A DNA stretch of 64,000 nucleotides, taken from positions 2,857,001-2,921,000 of the forward strand of contig LR746277.1 of NCBI GenBank assembly GCA_902729315.2, read 5' to 3'. Origin of the DNA: Spirodela intermedia (taxonomy: Eukaryota > Streptophyta > Magnoliopsida > Alismatales > Araceae). Both the position numbers and the translations under genes were made by a program. Position 1 is the stretch's first letter, and each line of letters begins with the position of its first letter. Below, piece by piece: positions 26,962 through 37,142 of the stretch. Below the pieces are notes generated by a model that was given only the letters and a program-made list of their open reading frames with translations, was not told the DNA's origin and ran no database searches.

Positions 26962-27016
26962 ATGTTGCGACAGGAACGGGCTGTTTTCTAGTAGCTTGAG
27001 GGTGATGGCGGATTGA
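26962..27016 (+). other. Two upstream ORFs before the GAUT start codon
   Basis: uORF1 starts with ATG at 26962 and ends with TAG at 26989-26991 (9 codons). uORF2 is ATG GCG GAT TGA at 27005-27016 (3 codons) and ends one base before the GAUT ATG at 27018. If transcription begins upstream of 26960, both lie in the mRNA. The spacing would force reinitiation or leaky scanning. Confidence 0.55.
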
Positions 27017-27017
27017 G

Positions 27018-30000
27018 ATGCAGAGGTGGATGATGAGGCGAGATTTCGGTGTTCGGTGGGCGGGGAAGATGAAGAGGAAGCCGGTGTTTTTGGTGCTCCT
27101 GGTGCTCACTGTCCTCGGTCCTATTTTCCTCTACACGGAAAGGCTTAGCAGCTTCACCAACTCTATATGTAAGGATGTTCGTACCGAAAGGAGATGAGAA
27201 TCGCTTGGAAAAGAAAAAAAACTTGTGAATATTTTTCCCTTTTCACCCCATTCAATCTTTCCGAACATTTTTCTAATTTTTTTATTTTTCTTTCTCTTGC
27301 AGCAAACAGCGATTTTATTGAGGACATCTCGAGTCTGGTGGGTGTTTATCGCCGGATCTAATTCGCAGATGCATTACGATGCTGTGCACTTCTGTACCTT
27401 TATTTTCTCCTTCTGATTCGGAATTTCTTCCTCTTTTCAGAATGCTTGGGGTGAGCTGGGGAGGCTAAGTGCTCTATCTCATGTAAGTTCCCCCCCTCTC
27501 CCACGCATTTCTAGATCCTTTGATCTGCTCTTTTCCCACCTCCTTCCTCGTGCATTTCTTTGAATACGCGTCAATCTTTGGATCTGATTGTCTGTTCAAC
27601 TACAGGAATCCTCTAACGCCATTAAAGAGCCAGTCGGTGTCGTTGCTCTCCACAAATTCAGCAACGTCGCTGACGGCGCCGACCGTGCGGAAGATAGATC
27701 AGCGGTGGATCTATCGGAAGAAACCCCAAAATCAGGAACCAGAGGTTCGGATATGCTTCTGGATCCACCTAGAATGTCCTAAAGTATCACTCCCCTCGTT
27801 AAGAAATTGAAGGAATGATTCTATAATATCTTCCGTGTGCAGATTTGCCATTGGGGACAGTCGGAGAGCACAAGAGCAGAGTTTTATCGGCAACAGTCGA
27901 AGGAACCTATTCAGGAACAGTGGAGCAGCGAACGGAGAGTATCATTGAACAGGTCACTGACAACTCTGGGGCGGAGGATGAAGAAAACGATACGCAGGAC
28001 GCTGATCAGGCAGACGAGTCCAGAGAAATCGAACCCCAGCAGATCCCAGATGCAGTCATCTTCCAGCAAGAGGTGCTCTATACTCACCTAATGCTTTGTT
28101 CTTATGTTCGCCACTGGAAATCGCCGCCATATTTTTTGTCAACATGGAGCTTATCATTCCCATTAATATCATTGTTTCTTATTTTCATGATGATCCCACG
28201 AACTGATTTCGCCTCACTGGGTAATCCTCCGATCCCAGGAATCGAATTCCCATCATCAAGCCTCGATCAAGTCTCGTGTTAAAAGATCCCATGCGGTCAG
28301 CACTGGGAAAAAAGGTGCCGGTGCTAAGCCCATTTCAGATGCCAAGGTCCGCCGACTGAGAGATCAGCTGATAAGAGCGAAGGTGTTTCTCAACCTCGGG
28401 CAAGCCCGAAGCAGCCCTCACTTCATCAGAGAGCTCAGGGTGCGAATAAGAGAAGTCCAACGGGCCCTTGGAGAAGCCACCAAAGATTCGGATCTACCAA
28501 GGAAGTAAGTTGTTTTCACCTCAAACTGTGACGGTGATTGGGGCTCCCCTTCTTCTCTCCGCCTGAACTAGTGGTATCTGTTGGCTTATTCAGCATCGAC
28601 GAGAAGATGAAAGCCATGGAGCAGACTCTGGCCAGGGGCCAGCAGATCCAAGACAACTGCTCCGCCGTTGTGAAGAAGCTCCGGGCGATCCTCCACTCAA
28701 CTGAGGAGCAGCTGCGAGTCAACAAGAAGCAGGCCCTTTTCTTGACACAGCTCGCAGCGAAGACCCTTCCCAAGGGCCTCCACTGCCTCCCCTTGAGGCT
28801 CTCTAACGAGTACTACGCGCTTAGCCAGAGTCAGCAGCAGTTCCCCAACCAGGACAAGCTGGAAGACCCTAAGCTCTACCATTATGCGCTCTTTTCTGAC
28901 AATATTCTGGCTGCAGCAGTCGTCGTGAATTCCACCATGACCCATGCCAAGGTTCGCCCGCCAGGGAAATTTCATGTTTTTATTGATCAAAAAGCCATTA
29001 TTTCTTAGAATTTTTCCACGGAAAGTCTTTTTTTCTTAGAATTTTGTGAATTCTAACTTGGCCCCATTTTGAATTGTTACTGGCAATTATAAGGACATTA
29101 TTTCCCAGCAGCCTCAGAGGAATGTCATATTTTCTTGGCAACTCTTTAGGAAAGTTCGTATTTCCTGGAATTTCTGAGGATTCATTCTCCCTTTGTTCTT
29201 GCAGGATCCTTCAAACCATGTCTTCCATATTGTCACCGACAAGCTCAATTATGCCGCGATGAGGATGTGGTTTCTGGCAAATCAGCCCGGCCAGGGGACC
29301 ATTGAGGTCCGGAACATCGAAGAGTTCACCTGGCTGAACTCGAGCTACAGCCCGGCCCTTAAGCAGCTCGAGTCACAGTCCATGATCGACTACTACTTCA
29401 AAACCCACCGTGCAAGCTCGGATTCGAACCTCAAGTACCGGAATCCCAAGTACCTGTCGATTCTCAACCACCTGCGGTTCTACCTCCCCGAGGTCTTCCC
29501 CAAGCTCGACAAAGTGCTCTTCTTGGATGACGACGTGGTGGTGCAGAAGGACCTCACCCCCTTGTGGAAGATCAAACTCAACGGGAAGGTCAACGGCGCC
29601 GTAGAGACCTGCGGAGAGAACTTCCACCGTTTCGACCGGTACCTCAACTTCTCCAATCCCCTCATCGCCAAGAACTTCGACCCCCACGCGTGCGGGTGGG
29701 CGTACGGGATGAACATCTTCGACCTGATCGAGTGGAGGAAGCAGAAGATAACGGAGATCTACCACTCATGGCAGAAGCTGGTGAGCCATTTTTCATCCAC
29801 CACCGCCGCCACGGCCTCTTCTTCTCCAATTTCCTCTGCCCGGCTGGTTTTTTAGCGATCTTCCTCTTCCTTTCCCTACTGCAGAACAGTGACAGGCTGC
29901 TGTGGAAGCTGGGTACGCTACCACCGGGGCTGATCACCTTCTGGAACAAGATCTTCCCTCTGGACCGATCATGGCACATCCTGGGCCTCGGCTACAACCC

Positions 30001-30160
30001 TGGCGTGAGCCACAAGGACATCGAGCGTGCCGCCGTCGTCCACTACAACGGCAACTTGAAGCCCTGGCTCGAGATCGCCATCCCCAAGTTCCGTGGCTAC
30101 TGGTCCAAGTTCGTCGACTACGACCAGGCCTACCTTCGGGACTGTAACATCAATCCTTAG
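27018..30160 (+). CDS. GAUT4: Homogalacturonan alpha-1,4-galacturonosyltransferase, GAUT4-like, 9 exons, 690 aa
   Basis: This is a Golgi type II membrane enzyme (GT8 family) that adds galacturonic acid from UDP-GalA to pectin homogalacturonan. Exons: 27018-27168, 27303-27337, 27441-27482, 27606-27744, 27843-28072, 28239-28504, 28594-28951, 29205-29780, 29885-30160, all GT-AG. It has a short cytoplasmic tail, a membrane anchor (about residues 23-41, VFLVLLVLTVLGPIFLY), an acidic variable stem (to about 235), a conserved stem block (VRRLRDQLIRAKVFL), then the GT8 domain. Key motifs are HIVTDKLNYAAMRMWF, the metal-binding DDD in VLFLDDDVVVQKDL (residues 515-517), NFDPHACGWAYGMN, KLGTLPPGLITF and the terminal YLRDCNINP. 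The short N-terminus resembles GAUT4, but the length is nearer GAUT3. The last two exons are much more GC-rich than the first ones. Confidence 0.93.
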
Positions 30161-30299
30161 CGCAGCTCCTCCTCCCTTCATCTTGGTTTGTAACAGCTAT
30201 CATCCCCCCCCCACCCCCATTCTTTTGTTCCATGCCATGATTGGTATTTGTACATGATCCGACGACGATCAAGGATTTTGAATTCCCACGCTGCCCGTT

Positions 30300-30700
30300 G
30301 ACTGCAATGACGTGGGCCCGGGAGGGAACCGGTCCAGAAGCTTATTCTTTTCCTGCCATGAAGTCTATTGGTGCTTGACTTTCGACACCCATTGCCTGAA
30401 ATGACGTTGACCTGGGTGAGAACCAGTCAAAAGTTTATTCTTTTCCGGCCATGAAATTAATGGGTATTTATTAGTGACGATGATAACGGTTATGAAATAC
30501 GGCACCACCCAAAACCTGAAAGAAAGTGGGCCCGGGTTGGGATCCGGTCAATCTGATTTTATTTTATTTTTTCGGCCATGAAATATATTGGTGTTCGTAA
30601 GTGATGGCGACGATGACGATAAAGATTTTGACTTTTGGCCCGGTGGGACCGAGGTAACCTTCCTTTTTGGAGGATGAAATGTACTGGGCCCCACTGGTTC
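30300..30700 (+). repeat. Degenerate tandem repeat downstream of GAUT
   Basis: Three to four diverged units of about 95-120 bp. Each carries a block gacgtgggcccggg or its variant (30307, 30401, 30521), then aaccggtc or its variant, then a T-rich stretch, then ccatgaa(a/g)t-tattgg. A fourth partial unit near 30636-30700 keeps gatgaaatgtactggg. No open frame is involved. Confidence 0.65.
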
Positions 30701-31454
30701 CAGGCCCACCAGAGAAGCAAAGTGGCGCTTGATTATGTGATTGGACGGCCCAGATTGGACGAGGGGGGGGTCGCCGTCTCAACCCCCGGTGAGAGTGATT
30801 GAAACGGACATTTGGCGTAGGAATTTTGGTGATATGCAGAATCTAGGGGCTTTCTAGTGGGCCCGGGGATCCGTCATCGTTCTTGAATGGACCTGTTGAG
30901 GCCCAAATGGGGCCCAGATTGTGATCCGGTGATGCGCCGGGCTAACCCAACCGAAAGATAAGGACGGGCTGCCCGTTACTTCTGGGCCGCCAGATCCTCT
31001 CGTCGGTCGCGTGCTCTCTTGGTCATGCCCCACGCGGAGCAGTTGGTGTCTACCTAATCGGGGCCGTGACGCGACCAATGGGCCTTGACAAGGAAGGTCA
31101 AATTGGGCTGAGGCCTATCCATGAAGTGGGGCTTTCACCTGGGCCCAAGAAATGGGCTCGAGGTCGTGTCCAGGGAATCTGTTGAACTGGGTCCAGTTCA
31201 TATGATAGACCCAGGTCCACAAAATTGCGTCGGATCTTCTTCTTGAGCATGACCAGGAGCATTAATTGGCCAAATGAGCCCCAAATCTGACCCGGTTGAT
31301 CTGGACTTGGGCATGAGAAGCTGGCTGAGGCAGGTTTCTAGTCCGTCCAGGTTCATGCCGGGGTCCAGTCCTTGGTAGGGTCCGGCATCGAAGCCCTAAT
31401 CTCTCTCTTTCTCTCTCTCTCGCTAATATATATATCTATCTATGTGTGATGACA
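30700..31454. other. GC-rich intergenic stretch rich in GGGCCC, no gene
   Basis: Many GGGCC/GGCCC words and degenerate blocks, no supported reading frame. A pyrimidine microsatellite and a (TA)n/(CTAT)n tract lie at 31395-31445, just before the segmental duplication begins. Confidence 0.5.
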
Positions 31455-31873
31455 GGAGCTGATGCCAGGAACGCTTCTCCGCGTTAGCGTCACATCTCGG
31501 CGTTGACTTTCAGGGGGGAAATGTTTGAAGCTGCAGTTCAATCCAATGCGACTTGTCAACGGCTGGTAGTATTAGTACATCGATAACGATGGGTCTTATA
31601 GGGTGAGACACTATTGGCTCAGCCTTTAGGGGCTCCAGGCCACCGATGGAAAATTCCCACGGAGAAAATCTCCCAAGGAAACTACGCCGAAACCTCCTCG
31701 GTGGTCTTCGGATGGTGAACGTAGCCTGGAGAGGGTCCTGATGCACTGGTGCCGGTGCACATGAACGAGGATTATTCTGTGCTGAGAAGCTTTCGGTGTA
31801 ATTAGGAGAAAGAGAAGAAGAAGGATAGATAAGAACTCTACTTTCCTCTACCGGAAACTGGCAAGGAGATTAG

Positions 31874-32286
31874 ATGGCGAGGGATTTTAGGATTGTCTCA
31901 AGCGCCGAGAATGGAGCCCACTTATTGTCCAGTTTCCCTGGGTTCGTGGTCCTCAGCTGCATGGCGGCCCCTCGCTCTCAGTCATGTCCATCGTCCTATT
32001 TGTCTGCGGTGATCACGACAAGAAACTGCAGAGGACTGAGAAGGTTACTTATTATGGGAACGGAGGCGGTGGAGACACCGCGGCTGCTGGTGTCGACGCC
32101 GTCGCCACTGAATCGACCCGTGAGGAACCTTAGGATGAGAAACACGATAGAGCTTGCGACACGAAGGTTGATCCGAATGTAGTTTCCCACTGCTGCTTAT
32201 GTGGTTGCAGCGCCGACAGATATGGTGACTTTGATCGGGGGGGCTGCGGAGGCTGCGGAGGCTGCGGCGGCGGCTGCGGCGGCTGA
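31874..32286 (+). pseudogene. Unrecognised small membrane-protein gene, copy A (frameshift plus stop)
   Basis: ATG at 31874 starts MARDFRIVSSAENGAH, followed by a hydrophobic segment (FPGFVVLSCMAA). Compared with copy B, one base is missing near 31966, so the frame breaks. In the restored frame the segment continues SLSVMSIVLFVCGDHDKK. A TAG near 32131 breaks it again, and the last part ends in a Cys/Gly-rich tail (GGCGGCGGCGGGCGG) at 32286. The inferred ancestor is about 135 residues, with one membrane helix, a charged linker and a Cys-Gly tail. I do not recognise the family. Either it is a pseudogene or the sequence has errors. Confidence 0.55.
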
Positions 32287-33779
32287 GACCAAGCTAGATT
32301 TCTCATGTGATCCGAGAGATAGAGCGCCTCCAATTGTCCTGTATAGTAGGAGTGTATGCTGGGAGGAGTCGTCGCTGCAATGTCCAATGTCAGGTACCTG
32401 TATGAATCCGGAAAGGCCCGGCTGTGTGAAAACTGAGAGCCAGTAATAACACTCAATTCAGTGAAAAAGCATCGAAAATGTCAGCCCGATCTGCTTGGCG
32501 ATGCCTTCTTATCTCTTTCAATAGTATTATTTGTCTTCCTATCCTCCCACATAATACCCATCCATGAAAAACACGCCAATCGCGATCAAAGACGACTTGC
32601 CGGCGCCAGTTGGGATGTCAATCCTAGACACGCAGAGACGGCGAGAGACAGAAAGAGACAGAGAGAGAGTCGTCCACGACTCACCATCCTCTTCTTCTCA
32701 CTCTTTTGACTTGATGTTTTACGGGTAATAAATCTCAGCAGACTTATTAAAACGTAAGTTAGATTGCTAGGCTTCGATATATGGAATATACGAAGATAAT
32801 AAAATGCAGAATTTATTAGTAAAAGTAGCCGTGAGTTGGAAATTATACCTAACAAGGCAGGTTCCATGGAACCTTCCTCAAAACCAGGCCTCTTCTGCAA
32901 GCACGTGAATTGTCCCCCGAGTAAGGAATGCATCAAGTTCCAGAAGATCAATGGGAAATACAATGGCAGACCTGAAGATCTTCTCTGAGATGATGACTCA
33001 ACGGCAGCATTCTCATGACTCCTGTGAGAACGTCGCATTCGCAGACCATCTACTTCTGCTTGATCTCTGATAAAAGGTTTTTGGCCATTCAATTCAAAAT
33101 CAAGTGAGGATAAGTGCAGTAGGCTGATCTTTATAACTTTGTCAAGCGAAGAACATAACTTTTTGATACACGTTTTTGGGACTCTGGACGAGCAACTCCG
33201 GTAGGGACTAGTCTGAGAGTTGCCTTCTGCGCAAGCGCGATACTGAACGTAGTGGAGATGGCCAATATCGATTAATGGGCTCAAATAAATATATGGGCTT
33301 CTCATAATGTGACTTTGTTAATGGGATGTACCTATTATTTTGGCAGTGAAAGACCATCGTATTATCATTGTTATGAAGATTAAAAAAACTGGAGATTTAT
33401 CATGCCTTTCTATGGTCAAAAATGAGATATTAACTAGTCTTTTAATATTTTCTTATTTAATAAAGAGATGGAGAGTTAGGTCTTGATTTATAAACTAAAA
33501 GGGTTTTTCTGCATCTTTTAAGTACATTAGATCTAAAACTAGGAGGTTTGAATTTTTGCGAATTTTGATAATTTCAATGTTTATTTGTTTATTTTCAAAA
33601 AAAATTAATGAGTTTATTCCCATACTTTTCTGGTGAGAGCCACTCCTGCAACTACAGAGGGAAAAAATTCACCTTCCAAGTCATTGAACGCTACAATCAG
33701 CTAGAGTGCTGATTTCTACATATTTTTTGTTATCATGCACTAGCTTATGCCATTTGTTGCTAGTGCATTGTGACTTTTC

Positions 33780-35370
33780 ACAACTTGATTGAGGCCAATT
33801 CAAGTTCAGAGATTAAACTTAGAAAACCTAAATGTAGTAATATTTGAGCTTGTTATACACATACATTGAGCCTAAGTTTTATCCTAGCTTTACTATTTTC
33901 AATCAAGCATGACATAAGCTTATGAATAAGTAATTGAATTTCCCCAATCCATCTTATAAACCTGCCAACTGTTCAACTGAACTTCATCCCCACACATGTA
34001 GAAATATTACCAAGACAAACAATCCTCCATCACTATATTGGCCTCCACAAATTCTAGATGATTTTTCCATCGTCTCCTCACCAATTTACGCTGCTTTCAT
34101 GATCTAATGGCTTTAGCATCAATGCTGGCCCAAATTTATAATTAAAGAAAAAGATGGTGAGGGATTCACTCGACCCAAGTTTTAGCTATAAGTTTACTAT
34201 AGAAACCTTTTTAACATTTCTTAGACTTTAAAGTTTGTATAATTTTGACACTACTAGTAGAGTTAGCTTGTGGAAATATTACTGGTTGATTCAACTAATT
34301 GTATAATTCATAGACTTTATATTCTGAAGTCAATTATTTTATATCGTTTTGATTCCATTAATTGATTATTTAAACATTACTAGTTTAGATAGTTTAGTTT
34401 ATTATTTTAAACTAGTTATAAATGATTTTGAACAATAAACAAAGAGACCATTATAAATTTATAAATAAGCACCATCCCTTAATAAATATAATTTATATGT
34501 TATATAAAGTTTAAGGAAATGATAACTTTATTTTATACCTCCTTATGTTATATTACTTATATCCTCTATGTTAATGTACAACCTTCTAATTGCATCCCTA
34601 TCCCCTTACCATGGAAACAATGATAGTACGCTCACTATTTCTTTATCTATATGAAAATAATTATCAATGAATAAATTATATAATTGCATTAGAATGCACT
34701 TATTCTTATAAATGGTGTAATATATTATTAATGAGTTTTAGAACCTTCAATCAGTTTTAAAGTTGATAAAATCATAAAATAAAGAAAAAGGCATCAGTAC
34801 ATCACATAAAAACATAGTATAACAACTATCATAGTTTAATGTATTAGAAGTTTGCATTGTGTTGTACATCAATGAAAATATTTTAATATAAATCTTATGA
34901 TTCAAAGTAGCATAATGTATTAATAAAACTATTTTAATTATATGAGAAGTTTGTGTCACAAAATAAAACTATATATCATTGACAATATTATAATTTCAAA
35001 TGTTTACATTATAGAAATGCAGTATATATCAGACTTAGTATTTTATTACATGAGTGGCATTGTAGAATAATAGAGTATATTAGAATTAAGTTGTAGAACA
35101 TATGAACTCATGAGCGGTATGCATATAACTATGTAGAAGTACATCTAACATTTACATTGCAAAAATGCACATGAGCTTAATATTCTAATACATAAGGTTG
35201 CACTGTAGAATTTTGAAAGTAGTGTATACCAACATGAATATTTCAACATATCAAAATTAAGTTGTAGAAACTTATCAAACTCATGAACAGGATGCAAGTA
35301 GGTATCTAAAATAAAAAGTATTTCAATATATAGAGTTTCCATTGTGGAAGAATGAAATACATTCATGTTC
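33780..35370. repeat. AT-rich block present only in unit 1, with internal degenerate repeats
   Basis: The flanks gtgacttttca and tatataaagag are adjacent in unit 2 (38680-38710), so this block was inserted in unit 1 or deleted from unit 2. From about 34840 it contains units with a spacing near 146 bp, each carrying ttacatt-gaaatgca, atgag, a cattgtagaat block and aactcatga-c-ggatgca. No terminal TG...CA or target duplication was found. Confidence 0.6.
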
Positions 35371-36120
35371 AAATGTTTTTATATAAAGAGTAGTAGAAAA
35401 AATAGATATCACCTTAAATCAATGAATCAATTTTATTTTTTTTGATGCCTGCATGTTACTAATGGAATAAGACAAAATACAATCGAATTCATTGTTGAAG
35501 AAAATATGAAATAGGATAGCATTCTATAAATAAGAGAATTTTAAACTAAAAATAAATGAGAGAAGGTAGAAATAAGCGAATATAAATAAATAATATGCAT
35601 AAACTTACTTAATTACGAAGATAGATATCATCCATGTCTGGTGTTACATTAGGGAATTAATTAGATAAGTATGATGTTAATTATATACTTTTAAGCTCAT
35701 AATGAGTTATGAATTGGATTTGTGTCCATATTAAGATGATAATCTATTATAACTAGGCATCATTAGTTGGATTTTTTATGCCGCCAACCTCATCTACTAC
35801 ATGCGTTACTAGACCACCACGCTCACAAGTTAGTTTAACCGTAAAATTTCCCCTTGATCATTAATTTTTGTAATATGTAAAGTCATCTTTATCATGACAT
35901 ATAGCTAAAATTATGAAATCATCAGAATCCTCCATTGAAGGAATTCTAGTGTTCTTTGGAAAGGTTCTCTCTCTCCTTATTCGTGTGCTTGTGCAAGGAG
36001 CTGACGCCAAGAACGCTTCTCCCAGTCTTTGTTATATCAAGAGGTGGGCGTTAACGTCATTCCTCCGCGTTGGCATTCAGGGGAAAATAGTTGAAGAGTT
36101 CGTTCAGTCCAAACTGTTCA

Positions 36121-36426
36121 ATGGCTAGCAGTATTAGTGCATCGATAAGAATGGGTCTTATCGGTTGCGTCACTAGTAGCTCAGCCGATAGACATTCCAG
36201 GCCACCGATGGAAATCCCCCACCCATTGTTCGACAAATGTTCCCAAGAAACCACGCCGAAGCCGCCTCGGTGTTCTTCGATGAGTGGACGTAACTTGGAG
36301 AGAGTCGTGAGGATTAGCTGTGCTGTACGCAGAGCCTTCTGTGTAATTAGGAGAAAGAGAAGAAGAAGAATAGAGCTGGCGCCCGAAGGCTACATAAGAA
36401 CTCTACTTTCTTCTACGGGAAACTAG
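36121..36426 (+). CDS. Hypothetical 101-aa protein, copy B only
   Basis: An open frame from ATG (36121) to TAG at 36424-36426 begins MASSISASIRMGLIGCV, which looks like a plastid-transit-type N-terminus. It then has a Pro/Cys segment (HSRPPMEIPHPLFDKC) and a basic end (RRKRRRRIELAPEG). The same region of unit 1 has ACG instead of ATG and a stop soon after, so the frame is not conserved. It sits 12 bases before the copy B membrane-protein ATG. It may only be leader sequence of that gene. Confidence 0.25.
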   Translation: MASSISASIRMGLIGCVTSSSADRHSRPPMEIPHPLFDKCSQETTPKPPRCSSMSGRNLERVVRISCAVRRAFCVIRRKRRRRIELAPEGYIRTLLSSTGN

Positions 36427-36438
36427 TGGGGAGAATAG

Positions 36439-36782
36439 ATGACGAGGGATTTTGGGATTGTCTCAAGCGCTGAGAATGGCGCCCGCTCATTGTCCAGCTT
36501 CCCTGGGTTCCTGCTCCTGATCTGCATGGCGGCCACCTCGCTCTCAGTCATGTCCATCATCCTATTTGCCTGCGGTGATCGTGACAAGAAAGCGAATAGG
36601 ATTGAGAAGGTTACTTATTATGGGAACAGAGGCGGTGGGCTACCGCCACTGGCTTGCCCCGTGAGAAACCGAAGGACGAGAAACACCATATAGGTTTCGA
36701 CCCCGAGGTTGATTCAGATGCCGGCGATGACAGGTATGATAATGACGGCGATGACGGCAATGGCGGGTGCTGGGGGGGCTGA
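36439..36782 (+). pseudogene. Unrecognised small membrane-protein gene, copy B (frameshift deletion)
   Basis: ATG at 36439 opens MTRDFGIVSSAENGAR, an intact membrane helix (FPGFLLLICMAATSLSVMSI), then CGDRDKKANRIEKVTYYGN. Relative to copy A about 26 bases are missing near 36635-36655, which shifts the frame, so the original frame stops at TAG 36691-36693. In the other frame the tail continues REKPKDEKHH, then an acidic Asp-rich stretch, and ends GGCWGG at 36782. The helix, a charged linker, an acidic stretch and a Cys-Gly end are shared with copy A. If the 84-residue product up to 36693 is made, it would lack the tail. Confidence 0.5.
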
Positions 36783-36858
36783 AACCAACCCGCATTTATC
36801 GCCTGATCCGAGGGATAGAACGCCTCCACTGGTCATGTATACTCGGAGAGGATGCCAG

Positions 36859-37142
36859 TGTTGTGAACGGGGAGCCTTGCACGTCTTTTCGCGTAACGGC
36901 ATAGGCCTTGCACGTCTCTAGGCACACCTGCCTAGAGCTGTAAGAGGGCTGTAAGAGGTTGCTTATTGCTTACGGTTATTCCTTTTCCCCCCTTTTTGCT
37001 CCCTTATTTAAAGAGGGCTGTAAGAGGTTTTGAAGAGTGAGATAGTCTTCCTTGTTCCTTCTGCTGGGTTTTTCCTGTGACTCCGTGGTGATCTCGTCGG
37101 CGACGTCTTAACTGCCGTCGTCTCTCCGGCGAGTTTCTAACA
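36859..37142 (+). mobile_element. Solo LTR, 284 bp, with 5-bp target duplication
   Basis: The segment starts TGTTGTGAAC and ends TTTCTAACA, so it has TGTT...AACA ends. It is flanked on both sides by GCCAG (36854-36858 and 37143-37147). Unit 1 keeps the uninterrupted site (atgctgggaggagtc near 32358). It has a TATA-like ttatttaaag near 37004. No internal element remains, so it is a solo LTR from recombination, or possibly a small non-autonomous element. Confidence 0.88.

Larger units (their letters stand above)
26005..27017. promoter_or_regulatory. Shared divergent promoter of SmD1 (-) and GAUT4-like (+)
   Basis: Only 1013 bases separate the two start codons. Visible motifs are a perfect 12-bp palindrome TGGGCCGGCCCA at 26315-26326, which is two opposed site II (TGGGCC) boxes, and another GGGCCGGC at 26341. 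CACGTG G-boxes lie at 26480-26485 and 26559-26564, and TGACGTGG near 26518. Site II boxes are typical of plant housekeeping genes. The GAUT side has a long (GA)n tract (about 26632-26700) that is probably leader. Where the two transcripts start cannot be read. Confidence 0.6.
31455..35998 (+). repeat. Segmental duplication, unit 1
   Basis: The unit begins with gagctgatgccaggaacgc after a CT-rich tract. Nearly all its landmarks recur in unit 2 at a starting offset of about 4545. These are the block atcgataacgatgggtctta, the membrane-protein gene, the block ending in gatgtttta near 32720, aatgggatgtacctattatt, gtgacttttca, and the right end with tatataaagag and taatatgcataaacttac. Unit 1 has about 1.6 kb (33780-35370) that unit 2 lacks. 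Confidence 0.85.

Noticed and set aside
27005-27016. Using the ATG at 27005 as the GAUT start
   Set aside because: It terminates after three codons; the ATG at 27018 gives the basic tail and membrane anchor expected of GAUT proteins.
26648-27109. A 153-codon minus-strand frame in the divergent promoter
   Set aside because: It is driven by the (GA)n tract and by the antisense of GAUT exon 1; no homology.
29417-29427. tRNA T-loop-like word ggattcgaacc
   Set aside because: It lies inside GAUT exon 8 coding SDSNLK, and no cloverleaf arms surround it.
29564-30160. A 198-codon frame overlapping the last GAUT exons
   Set aside because: It is partly an alternative-frame shadow of exon 8 and partly the true exon 9 read through the intron. 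The spliced GAUT model explains all of it.
32130-32456. Minus-strand frame with Pro-Gln repeats in unit 1
   Set aside because: It is the reverse complement of the GGC/TGC-rich tail of the membrane-protein copy and is not preserved in unit 2.
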